From: Cryptosporangium minutisporangium
GTDB lineage: Bacteria; Actinomycetota; Actinomycetes; Mycobacteriales; Cryptosporangiaceae
Assembly: GCF_039536245.1 (NCBI RefSeq)
Contig: NZ_BAAAYN010000040.1
Location: forward strand, 28,492 to 92,491
Length of the DNA: 64,000 bases
Reading direction: 5' to 3'
A program made the position numbers and the translations under genes. Under the pieces are notes generated by a model. That model was not told where the DNA came from. It made no database searches and saw only the letters and a list, made by a program, of their open reading frames with translations. Positions within the stretch are counted from its first letter, which is position 1. Every line of letters starts with the position of its first letter. This document shows positions 55,264-62,820 of the stretch, piece by piece.

Positions 55264-57636
55264 TTACTCCGTCCGCAACGCGGTCGCGGTGCGGGTCTTC
55301 GCCGCCCACCCGGCGGGCAGCAGCGCGCCCGCTCCCGCCAGCACCAGCCCACCGAGCGCGAACACGGTCAGCTGCAGCGGGTGGAACACGGTCATGATCA
55401 CCGGGGGCAGTTCGACGCCGGCGCCGCGGCCCATCGCCGGGACCATGATGCCGTGCAGCACCACCCCCGCGGGGACGCCGACCAGCCCGCCGACCAGCCC
55501 GATCATCGCCACCGACGAGAGGACCGCGGTCAGCGTCTGCCGGGGTGTCATGCCGAGGGCCTTGTGGATGCCGATGTCGTGGACGCGGGCCCGGACGTCG
55601 AGCACCACGGCGTTGAGGACGCCGAGCCCGGCGACGGTCACCAGCATCAGCGTGAGCAGACCGGCGAGCGCATCGATGATGATGATCAGCTCGTCGACGC
55701 CCTCGCTCTCCACGTGCACGCCGAGGCCCAGCGGTTCGAGCGCGGTGGTGAGCGTGCTGGCGTAGGCGCCGAGGTCGGTGTCGTCGCTGACCCCGATCTG
55801 CCAGGTGTCCGGCCGGAAGCCCGCACCGCCGCCCTGGGCCATGACCAGGCCGTCGTTGTCGCCCGGGTCGAACACTTCCCCGACGATCGTCAGCGTCACC
55901 GGCGTCCCGTCTTTCGGGGTGACCGTGATCGTGTCGCCGAGTTCCCGGTCGGTGTCCCGCAGTATCTCGGTGGGGACGACGGCCTCGCCGGGCCGGGTGA
56001 ACCACCGCCCGGACACCAGCTCGTAGCCGGCCCAGCCGGGGTTCGCGGTGTACTCGGCGAACGTGGTCTCGCCGGACACCCCCGGGACGGCCGCCTCGGT
56101 CTGGCGGACGCCCACGTACCGGTCGGTGCCCGCCTGGTCGTCGAGGACGGCGGTGACCTTCGCCGGGTCGACGGCCTCCGGTTCGCTGCTCCCCGGCTGC
56201 GGCTGCGGGTCGCCCGGCGCGGCGTCGACGCCGAAGCTGTCGACGCCGATCTGCGCGCCGGAGTGGTCGGCGGCGACCTGGATCCGGTTGAGCGACGTGC
56301 CGAGCCCGGCCGCCAGCGTCACCGCGGCGGCGCCGAACGCGATCGCGACGATCATCGCGCCGGCGCGGATCGGCGCGCTGAACGGCCGGGCCAGGCCGAG
56401 GGTGACCGGGCGGGGTAGCGGGAGCCGCGCGGCGATCCGCGCGGCGTACTGCCCGCGGCGCGCGGCCGGGGTGCGGCCGACGGCGAGCGCGTCGACCGCG
56501 GAGAGACGCCCGGCGCGCGCCGCGGCGGCCGACGCGGTGACCGCCACGATCAGCAGCACACCGCCGAGCACGACGACGTCGACCCACGGGGCGATCGTCA
56601 GCGCGACCGTGCCGTAGAGGTCCTCGGTACGGGCGAGCAGCGGAATCGCGATCAGGTTCCCGGCGACGACGCCGATCACCGCGCCGATCACCGCGGGGAT
56701 CAGGGCCTGCGCGACGTAGGCGCGGACGACCTGTGCGGGAGTGAACCCGAGCGCCTTGAGGATGCCGATGCGGCGCAGCGTCGAGCCGACCGCACCGGCG
56801 ATGACCGTGCCGACGATCAGGACCGACAGCAGCAGGCTCAGCCCGCCGAAGGCCAGCAGGAACGGTACGAACAGCGCCGTCTGGACGTTCGCCGCCTTCT
56901 TGACGGTCAGCCAGGACCTGGCGGTGGTGACGGCCCCGTCGGGCAGGGCGGCGGTGACGGCTTTGCGGGCGGCGGTCACCTGCGCGTCGGTGTCGGCGTC
57001 GGTGAGCCGGTAGAGCATTTGGTAGCTGGTGGTGGGCGGCTTGAGCGCGGCCAGCCCCGCCGGGGTCATCCACGCGTCGGCGGTGTCGCTGACCGACCGC
57101 CCCAGCCCGACGACGGTGACGTCCCGGGCGTTCGTGCCCTGGCCCATCGTGATCGTCTCGCCGACCCGGACGCGGACGTTGCCGCCGTCGCGCACCACGA
57201 TCTCGTCCGGTTGGTTCGCCCACCGCCCGTCGGTGAGCGTCACCTGGTCGATCGTGTCGCCCGGCCCGCTGCGTCCGGCGACGGTCAGCATCGGCCCTCG
57301 GGCCCCAGGCCCTGCGGGGGCCGACATGCCCGGCGGCGGCGGCGGGATGAACATGACCTGCCCGACCGGGAACGGGCCCGCGGCCTCGGCGACGCCCTCC
57401 GCGTCGGCGGTCGCCGCCAGCTGCGCGGTCGTCGCCTTCTTCGGATCGGTCAGGACGTTCAGGTGGGCGCCGCGCTGGTTGACGAACGCGTGGTCGAACG
57501 GCGCGTTCGACGCCACCAGCAGGCCGACGCCGAGCAGCCCCGCGGTGACCGCCGCGGCGGTGGCGAGCGTGATCACCACGGTCTGCACCCACCGGCGGTG
57601 CACCCCGGAGCGGACGACCTTGCTCAGCGCGCTCAT
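55264..57636 (-). CDS. ABC transporter permease, FtsX/MacB family
   Basis: A 790-residue permease with two FtsX domains: an N-terminal helix (about 18-42), a large extracytoplasmic region, helices with LLSVLIVGTVIAGAVGSTLRRIGILKALGFTPAQVVRAYV, then a second extracytoplasmic region and the C-terminal domain LLTLMLVTVAGLGVLNAVVLDVRARVHDIGIHKALGMTPRQT. Such exporters move peptides, lipids or antibiotics, or transmit force to periplasmic partners. The start overlaps the ATPase stop by 4 bp. Two divergent genes encode a two-component system that probably regulates it. Confidence 0.93.
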   Translation of the reverse strand: MSALSKVVRSGVHRRWVQTVVITLATAAAVTAGLLGVGLLVASNAPFDHAFVNQRGAHLNVLTDPKKATTAQLAATADAEGVAEAAGPFPVGQVMFIPPPPPGMSAPAGPGARGPMLTVAGRSGPGDTIDQVTLTDGRWANQPDEIVVRDGGNVRVRVGETITMGQGTNARDVTVVGLGRSVSDTADAWMTPAGLAALKPPTTSYQMLYRLTDADTDAQVTAARKAVTAALPDGAVTTARSWLTVKKAANVQTALFVPFLLAFGGLSLLLSVLIVGTVIAGAVGSTLRRIGILKALGFTPAQVVRAYVAQALIPAVIGAVIGVVAGNLIAIPLLARTEDLYGTVALTIAPWVDVVVLGGVLLIVAVTASAAAARAGRLSAVDALAVGRTPAARRGQYAARIAARLPLPRPVTLGLARPFSAPIRAGAMIVAIAFGAAAVTLAAGLGTSLNRIQVAADHSGAQIGVDSFGVDAAPGDPQPQPGSSEPEAVDPAKVTAVLDDQAGTDRYVGVRQTEAAVPGVSGETTFAEYTANPGWAGYELVSGRWFTRPGEAVVPTEILRDTDRELGDTITVTPKDGTPVTLTIVGEVFDPGDNDGLVMAQGGGAGFRPDTWQIGVSDDTDLGAYASTLTTALEPLGLGVHVESEGVDELIIIIDALAGLLTLMLVTVAGLGVLNAVVLDVRARVHDIGIHKALGMTPRQTLTAVLSSVAMIGLVGGLVGVPAGVVLHGIMVPAMGRGAGVELPPVIMTVFHPLQLTVFALGGLVLAGAGALLPAGWAAKTRTATALRTE

Positions 57637-58325
57637 CGCAGCGGCGCCAACGCGCTATCGGTGGCGATCCGGCCGTCGACGACCTCGATCGTGCGGGTGG
57701 CGCACTCCGTGGCGAGCGTCCGGTCGTGGGTGACCAGGACGATCGTCTGGCCGTCGGCGTGCAGCTCGGTGAGCAACCGCCGGACGTCGGCGCCGGACGC
57801 GGTGTCCAGCGCGCCGGTGGGCTCGTCGGCCAGCAGCAGCGCGGGCCGGTTCATCAGGGCGCGGGCCACCGCGACGCGCTGCCGTTCGCCGCCGGAGAGC
57901 CGCCCGGGGTAGGCGCGGGCGTGCCGGTCGATACCGAGGCCGCGCAGCAGCTCGGTGGCGCGGGCGTGGGTCTCGCGCTTCGCGCCGCCGGCCAGCTGGG
58001 CGGGGAGCACGATGTTGTCGAACACGGTCAGGTCGTCGAGCAGGTTGAAGAACTGGAAGACCAGCCCGATCGTGCTGCGCCGGTACCGGGCGGACGCGGC
58101 CTCGCTGAGCGTGTCGATGCGCTTCCCGCCGACGGTGACCGTGCCGCTGGTCGGCTTGTCGAGACCCGCGATCAGGTTGAGCAGCGTGGACTTCCCGCTG
58201 CCGGAGGGGCCGAGGATCGCCAGCGCCTCGCCGGTCGCGACGCTCAGCGACACGTCGTCGAGCGCGGGCGGGCCGCTGTCGTAGCGGCGGCTGACGTTCT
58301 GCAGCGCGATGAGCGGTTCGGTCAT
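57633..58325 (-). CDS. ABC transporter ATP-binding protein, MacB/LolD type
   Basis: A 230-residue ATPase: LQNVSRRYDSGPPALDDVSLSV, Walker A GPSGSGKST, Q-loop GLVFQFFNLLDDLTVFDNIVLPAQL, signature LSGGERQRVAVARAL, Walker B LLLADEPTGALD, H-loop THDRTLA. It energises the FtsX-type permease encoded by the next gene, with which it overlaps by 4 bp (ATGA). ATG 58325 has GGAG 8 nt upstream. The divergent histidine kinase gene lies 206 bp away. Confidence 0.95.
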   Translation of the reverse strand: MTEPLIALQNVSRRYDSGPPALDDVSLSVATGEALAILGPSGSGKSTLLNLIAGLDKPTSGTVTVGGKRIDTLSEAASARYRRSTIGLVFQFFNLLDDLTVFDNIVLPAQLAGGAKRETHARATELLRGLGIDRHARAYPGRLSGGERQRVAVARALMNRPALLLADEPTGALDTASGADVRRLLTELHADGQTIVLVTHDRTLATECATRTIEVVDGRIATDSALAPLR

Positions 58326-58531
58326 GACGGGGGCTCCGATTCCGGCGTCCGATGTGGTGCGGTGGACGCTAGGAGCGGCGCCGGTGTGTCCGCGTCGCCC
58401 GCGCTGCGGCTTTCCCGTCGTCCGTGGGGACCAGCCGCGCACGAGTCATCCCTGCGGCGTAGTCCGGTGAGCGCCGCGGGTGATCCCCGGGACCGACGCC
58501 GCGGCCCGTCCCGGCGGCGGAGAATGAGCCG

Positions 58532-59893
58532 GTGATCCGAGAGCGTCTGCGTGTGGTGTTCCGGGCGGTCCTGCGCCGCTCCGGGCCGAGCGCACCCCTG
58601 TCGCGACGCAATTGGCTGTTCGACGCCGGGCTGGCGTGCGCGATGGCGCTGCTCGCGGTCCTCACCGCCGACAACGACGTACCGGACAGACCACAGCCCC
58701 ACCAGTCCGACCCGTACGCGCCGCTCCCTCCGCGGCCCGTTCCTCCGCCCGGGCCGGAGCCCTACGTTTCCGACACCTGGTCGACGTTCGGGTGGCTGGT
58801 GCTGCTGCTGGTGGTGATCGCCGCGCCGCTGGTGTTCCGGCGGCGGTATCCGTTGTCGATGCTGTGGGTGGTGCTCGGAACCGCGTCCTTCGTGGTGGAC
58901 GTGGGCGACGAGGCGCCGCTGCGGTTGTCGTTCTTCGTCTGTGTGATCGCCGCGTACAGCGCGGCCGTGTACAGCCCCTACCGGATCCCGGCGTTGGCGA
59001 GCCTGCCGCTGGCGGCCTTCTTCTTCCAGCAGGTCCAGGGCGACGCGAACGAACCGGCGTTCGGCGCGGCGATCACGGCCGTTCCGCAGGACGCGGTGCC
59101 GTTCCTGATCCTGGTGCCGCTCGGGGTGGCCGCGTACGGCCTGCGTGGCTGGCGGTCCCGGGCCGACGCCGAACGGGCCAGGGTCGCCACGCTGGAGGGC
59201 GAGCGCGCCGAGGCGGTCCGCCGCGCCACCGCCCGGGAACGCGCCCGGATCGCCCGGGAACTGCACGACGTGGTGACCCACAACGTCAGCGTGATGGTGA
59301 TCCAGGCGGGCGCGGCGCGGAAAGTTCTCGACAGTGCTCCGGAGCAGGCACGCGAGGCGTTGCTGGCGGTGGAGGCCGGTGGGCGGGCGGCGATGACCGA
59401 GCTGCGGCACGTGATGGGGCTGCTGACGATCGACAGCGACGAGGCCGAGCCGGAGCTGGCGCCGCAACCGGGCCTGTCGCAGGTGGAGCCGCTGATCGAC
59501 CGGGTGCGGAACGCGGGCGTGCCGGTGGAGCTGGTGGTCACCGGGGTGCCGGGGCCGTTACCGGAGGGAATCGACCTGGCCGCGTACCGGGTGGTGCAGG
59601 AAGCGCTGACCAACACCGTGAAACACGCGGCAGGAGCCCCGGCGGTGGTACGCATCGACTACGGCGCCGACCGGCTGTGGATCGAGGTCACGGACGCCGG
59701 CGGAGTGGCGTCGGACCCGGAACGAGCGGAACCCGACGGCGCGGGACAGGGGCTGATCGGCCTGCGGGAGCGCCTCGCCGTGTACGGCGGGGTGTTGCAG
59801 GCCGGGCCGCGGATCCGGGGCGGGTACCGGGTGGAGGCGGTCATTCCGTTCGCCACCGCGGAGGCGCCGCGGCTGCCGGTGGAGACCCGATGA
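58532..59893 (+). CDS. sensor histidine kinase, NarL/DesK type
   Basis: A 453-residue membrane kinase: a Pro-rich linker at 51-80, several hydrophobic helices (about 30-48, 85-102, 108-124, 131-150, 155-170, 190-205), a HisKA_3 domain with His245 in ARIARELHDVVTHNVSVMVIQAGAAR and an HATPase domain (VVQEALTNTVKHA, LWIEVTDAGG, GQGLIGLRERLAVYGG). Translation of the response regulator is coupled by the ATGA overlap. It is divergent from the ABC exporter genes; the pattern is that of antibiotic- or envelope-stress-sensing systems. GTG 58532 is preceded by GAGAAT at 6 nt. Confidence 0.92.
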   Translation: MIRERLRVVFRAVLRRSGPSAPLSRRNWLFDAGLACAMALLAVLTADNDVPDRPQPHQSDPYAPLPPRPVPPPGPEPYVSDTWSTFGWLVLLLVVIAAPLVFRRRYPLSMLWVVLGTASFVVDVGDEAPLRLSFFVCVIAAYSAAVYSPYRIPALASLPLAAFFFQQVQGDANEPAFGAAITAVPQDAVPFLILVPLGVAAYGLRGWRSRADAERARVATLEGERAEAVRRATARERARIARELHDVVTHNVSVMVIQAGAARKVLDSAPEQAREALLAVEAGGRAAMTELRHVMGLLTIDSDEAEPELAPQPGLSQVEPLIDRVRNAGVPVELVVTGVPGPLPEGIDLAAYRVVQEALTNTVKHAAGAPAVVRIDYGADRLWIEVTDAGGVASDPERAEPDGAGQGLIGLRERLAVYGGVLQAGPRIRGGYRVEAVIPFATAEAPRLPVETR

Positions 59894-60591
59894 GCGACGC
59901 GGTGCGGGTGGTGGTCGCCGACGACCAGGCGCTGGTCCGGACCGGGTTCCGGATGATCCTCACCGCCGACGGCATCGACGTGGTGGCGGAGGCGACCACC
60001 GGCGTGGAGGCGATCGACGCGGTGCGCCGCACCCGCCCGGACGTGGTGCTGATGGACATCCGGATGCCGGAGCTGGACGGTTTGGAGGCGACCCGCCGGA
60101 TCCTCGCCGCCGACTCCGCCGATCCGGGCTCCGCCGATTCGGGAAGGGCCGCCGGGCCGCGGGTGCTGATGCTGACCACGTTCGACCTCGACCAGTACGT
60201 GTACGCGGCGTTGTCGGCGGGGGCGAGCGGGTTCCTGCTCAAGGACGTCACGCCCGAGCAGCTGACCGCCGCGGTGCGGCTGGTGCGCGCCGGTGACGCG
60301 TTGCTGGCGCCGAGCATCACGCGCCGGCTGGTGGAGCGGTTCGCGCGGCGGGACGAGGACGCCGCGGCCGTGCACCGGGACCTCGCGGCGCTCACCCCGC
60401 GGGAGCGTGAGGTGCTGCGGCTCCTCGCCCGCGGGCTGAGCAACGCCGAGCTCGCCGGGCAGCTGCACCTGTCGGAGGCCACCGTGAAAACCCACGTGGC
60501 GCGGATCCTCGGCAAGCTCCATCTGCGGGATCGGGTCCAGGCAGTGGTGGTGGCGTACGAAACCGGCTTGGTGGCCCCAGGCGAGACCTAG
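59890..60591 (+). CDS. response regulator, NarL/LuxR type
   Basis: A 233-residue regulator: receiver (DD at 11-12, Asp56 in VVLMDIRMPELDG, Lys in FLLKDVTPEQL) and C-terminal LuxR HTH (LTPREREVLRLLARGLSNAELAGQLHLSEATVKTHVARILGKLHLRDRVQAVVVAYE). Between ILAADSADPGSAD and PRVLMLTT there is a short Ala/Asp/Ser-rich insert in the receiver loop. The start overlaps the kinase stop by 4 bp. Its last 18 codons are the first copy of a 71-bp tandem duplication. Confidence 0.93.
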   Translation: MSDAVRVVVADDQALVRTGFRMILTADGIDVVAEATTGVEAIDAVRRTRPDVVLMDIRMPELDGLEATRRILAADSADPGSADSGRAAGPRVLMLTTFDLDQYVYAALSAGASGFLLKDVTPEQLTAAVRLVRAGDALLAPSITRRLVERFARRDEDAAAVHRDLAALTPREREVLRLLARGLSNAELAGQLHLSEATVKTHVARILGKLHLRDRVQAVVVAYETGLVAPGET

Positions 60592-60672
60592 GCCGGGCCG
60601 TATCGGGTCCAGGCAGTGGTGGTGGCGTACGAACCGGCTTGGTGGCCCCAGGCCGAGACCTAGGCCGGGCCG
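60530..60672 (+). repeat. 71-bp tandem duplication over the response-regulator 3' end
   Basis: 60530-60600 and 60602-60672 are near-identical copies that contain the final codons and stop of the LuxR regulator. The second copy has one base missing (GAAACC to GAACC) and one added (GGCGAG to GGCCGAG), so it would read in frame at both ends but not in the middle. Only the first copy is translated. Confidence 0.92.
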
Positions 60673-60687
60673 TTTTCGGGCCGCTAC

Positions 60688-60705
60688 CGCCCTCTCAGGG
60701 CGTTT
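60688..60705. terminator. short hairpin with T-run between convergent genes
   Basis: CGCCCT, loop CTC, AGGGCG followed by TTT: a 6-bp stem, between the response regulator and the convergent MFS gene. Confidence 0.5.
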
Positions 60706-60712
60706 GTGCTGG

Positions 60713-61933
60713 TCAGAGCCGTCGGTCGCGGCCGGCGAACCAGCCGGCGACCAGTTGCGCGGCCATCAGCACCGCCAGGAACGCCAGTGGGGCCCGCCAG
60801 CCGCCGGTGTGGTCGTAGAGCGTGCCGACGATCACCGGCCCGGGGATCGACAGCAGGTACCCGGCGCTCTGGGTGAACGCCGAGAGCCGGACGACGGTCG
60901 TGGCGTCGCCGCCGCGCAGGCCGATCATCGTCAGCGCGAGCGGGAACGCGCAATTGGAGATGCCGAGCAGCACCGCCCACACCCAGGGGGCGCCGGCCGG
61001 GGCCACGAACAGGCCCGCGTACCCGGCGAGCCCGAACACCGCGAGCAGCGCCGCCAGGCCGCTCTGACTCCGCATCCGCCCGGCCGCGGCCGACAGCACG
61101 TACGAGAGCGGGACGCCGAGCAGGGAGGTGACCGCGAACAGCAACCCGGCGGTCTGCGCGGAGAGGCCGGCGTCGCGGAAGACCTGCGGCAGCCAGCCGA
61201 TGATCACGTAGGCGGCGGTGGCCTGCAGGCCGAAGAACGTCGCGAGCGCCCACGCGGTTGGGCTCGCGCTCATCCGGACGCTCGGCGCACGCGGTGTGGT
61301 CGCGGTGTCGTCGGCGGCCGGCGCCGCGCGGCGCGCGGCGGCGGTGCGGCGTACCAGGGCCAGCCACGGCACCAGCGACAGCGCGGCGAGCACCGCCCAG
61401 GTGCCCAGCCCGATCCGCCAGTCGTCGCCGGGCCCGGCCGCGGTCGGCACCGTCACGGCCGCGGCCGTGGTCGCGCCGACGTTCAGCGCGGTGGAGTAGA
61501 CGCCGGTCATCGCGCCGACCCGGTCGCCGAACCGTTCCTTGACCACCACCGGCAGCAACACGTTGACCAGCGCGATCCCGGCCAGGGCCAGCCCGGAGAG
61601 CAGCAGGAACAGCGGAACCCCGCCGACCAGCGGGCGCGCGGCGAGCCCGGCGGTGAGCGCGGCGATGCCGGCGAGGATCACCGGGTCCGCGCCGAAGCGG
61701 CGGGCCAGCCGGGGTGCGGTGACGCCGACGACCGCGAAACACAGGGCCGGGACGGAGGTGAGGAGACCGGCGACCGCCGCGCTCATGCCCAGGTCGGCCC
61801 GCAGCTCCTCGAGGACCGGGCCGACGCTGGTCACGGCCGGCCGGAGGTTGAACGCCACGAGCACCAGCGCGGTCATCGCCAGCCAGGGAGTGGCGGTGCT
61901 CGTCGTTTTACGCGTCAGTACCTCGGTCGTCAC
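60713..61933 (-). CDS. MFS transporter, CynX/NimT family
   Basis: A 406-residue 12-helix exporter: LVAFNLRPAVTSVGPVLEELRADLGMSAAVAGLLTSVPALCFAVVGVTAPRLARRFG is the CynX-type N-terminus; GISNCAFPLALTMIGLRGGDATTVVRLSAFTQSAGYLLSIPGP is the conserved C-terminal half. Members move cyanate, 2-nitroimidazole or other small anions. GTG 61933 is preceded at 6 nt by TATGAT, giving a leaderless transcript. Divergent from the FadR-type regulator; both promoters overlap. Confidence 0.92.
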   Translation of the reverse strand: MTTEVLTRKTTSTATPWLAMTALVLVAFNLRPAVTSVGPVLEELRADLGMSAAVAGLLTSVPALCFAVVGVTAPRLARRFGADPVILAGIAALTAGLAARPLVGGVPLFLLLSGLALAGIALVNVLLPVVVKERFGDRVGAMTGVYSTALNVGATTAAAVTVPTAAGPGDDWRIGLGTWAVLAALSLVPWLALVRRTAAARRAAPAADDTATTPRAPSVRMSASPTAWALATFFGLQATAAYVIIGWLPQVFRDAGLSAQTAGLLFAVTSLLGVPLSYVLSAAAGRMRSQSGLAALLAVFGLAGYAGLFVAPAGAPWVWAVLLGISNCAFPLALTMIGLRGGDATTVVRLSAFTQSAGYLLSIPGPVIVGTLYDHTGGWRAPLAFLAVLMAAQLVAGWFAGRDRRL

Positions 61934-61934
61934 A

Positions 61935-61957
61935 ATCCCATCATAGAATCATGGGAT
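61935..61957. promoter_or_regulatory. overlapping divergent leaderless promoters with dyad operator
   Basis: On the plus strand TAGAAT (61944-61949) lies 6 nt before the GntR ATG 61956. On the minus strand TATGAT (61945-61940) lies 6 nt before the MFS GTG 61933. The two -10 boxes share two bases. ATCCCAT (61935-61941) and ATGGGAT (61951-61957) form a dyad spanning both, so one bound dimer would block both promoters. Confidence 0.8.
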
Positions 61958-62627
61958 GAATCTTGGCCCCGTCGACCGTCCCCGCGGACTCTCCGACCAG
62001 GTCATCGCCACGCTCCGTGCGCAGATCACCTCCGGTGCCTGGCCGGTCGGCTCCCGCATCCCCACCGAGCCGGAGCTCGTCGCCCAGCTCGGCGTCGCCC
62101 GCAACACCGTGCGGGAAGCGATCCGGGCCCTGGCGCACAACGGGCTGCTCGACATCCGCCAGGGCTCCGGCACCTACGTCGTCGCTACCAGCGAACTGGC
62201 CGGGGTGATGCGTCGCCGGTTCGCCGCCGCCCGGAAGCAGGACGTCACCGAGTTGCGCGGTGCGCTGGAGGCCACCGCCGCCGGGCTGGCCGCGACCCGC
62301 CGCACGGCCGACGACCTGCGCCACCTCGACGCGCTGCTCGCCGAACGGGAGCGGGCCTGGGCCTCCGGCGACCGTGACTCGTTCGTCACCGCCGACACCG
62401 CGTTCCACCTCGCGGTCGTCGCCGCGGCGCACAACCAGGTCCTCGGCGAGCTCTACGCCGACCTCGGCGCGGTGATCAGCGAGTCCCTGCGCGAGCACTT
62501 CAGCCCGCAGCTGCGCCCGGACGAGTACCGCGACCACGCGCGGCTGGTGGAGGCCATCCGCGCCGGCGACCCGGGCGCGGCCGCCGCCGAGGCCGCGTCC
62601 CACACCGAGACCATCCGGTTCGCCTGA
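61956..62627 (+). CDS. FadR/GntR-family regulator (FCD domain)
   Basis: A 223-residue regulator: GntR winged helix (LSDQVIATLRAQITSGAWPVGSRIPTEPELVAQLGVARNTVREAIRALAHNGLLDIRQGSGTYV) and an FCD ligand domain with helical ELRGALEATAAGLAATRRTADD and DTAFHLAVVAAAHNQVLGELYADL, whose His residues usually bind a metal. Its ATG is within the right arm of the dyad, and it very likely represses both itself and the MFS gene. A strong hairpin follows. Confidence 0.95.
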   Translation: MNLGPVDRPRGLSDQVIATLRAQITSGAWPVGSRIPTEPELVAQLGVARNTVREAIRALAHNGLLDIRQGSGTYVVATSELAGVMRRRFAAARKQDVTELRGALEATAAGLAATRRTADDLRHLDALLAERERAWASGDRDSFVTADTAFHLAVVAAAHNQVLGELYADLGAVISESLREHFSPQLRPDEYRDHARLVEAIRAGDPGAAAAEAASHTETIRFA

Positions 62628-62660
62628 CGCCCTCACACCGCCGGGCTCCTCTTCCAGGGC

Positions 62661-62695
62661 GGCGCTCCCGGGCCCGGGAGGGGCCTGGGAGCGCC
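62661..62695 (+). terminator. 15-bp stem hairpin after the GntR gene
   Basis: GGCGCTCCCGGGCCC, loop GGGAG, GGGCCTGGGAGCGCC: a 15-bp stem with one G-T pair. Directly after the GntR gene and 126 nt before the chemotaxis receptor. Confidence 0.85.
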
Positions 62696-62820
62696 GGATC
62701 GAGAGGGTGGGCCCGCGGCTGACGGAGTAGCGCTGCGGCGAAACGGAAGCGGTCGGATGCAGAGGGACGCTGCCGATTGGGGGGATAACGCCATCTCCAG
62801 CTAGGTAACCGGGAACAGCG

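Noticed and set aside
55151..57592. Upstream extension of the alpha/beta hydrolase frame through the permease gene
   Set aside because: This part is Arg/Gly/Ala shadow sequence inside the FtsX gene in another frame; the hydrolase begins at GTG 55150.
62700..62820. c-di-GMP-I riboswitch or FliA promoter before the chemotaxis receptor
   Set aside because: Pieces such as GCTAGGTAACCGGG and GCCGATT look suggestive, but the conserved riboswitch core and a matching -35 are missing.
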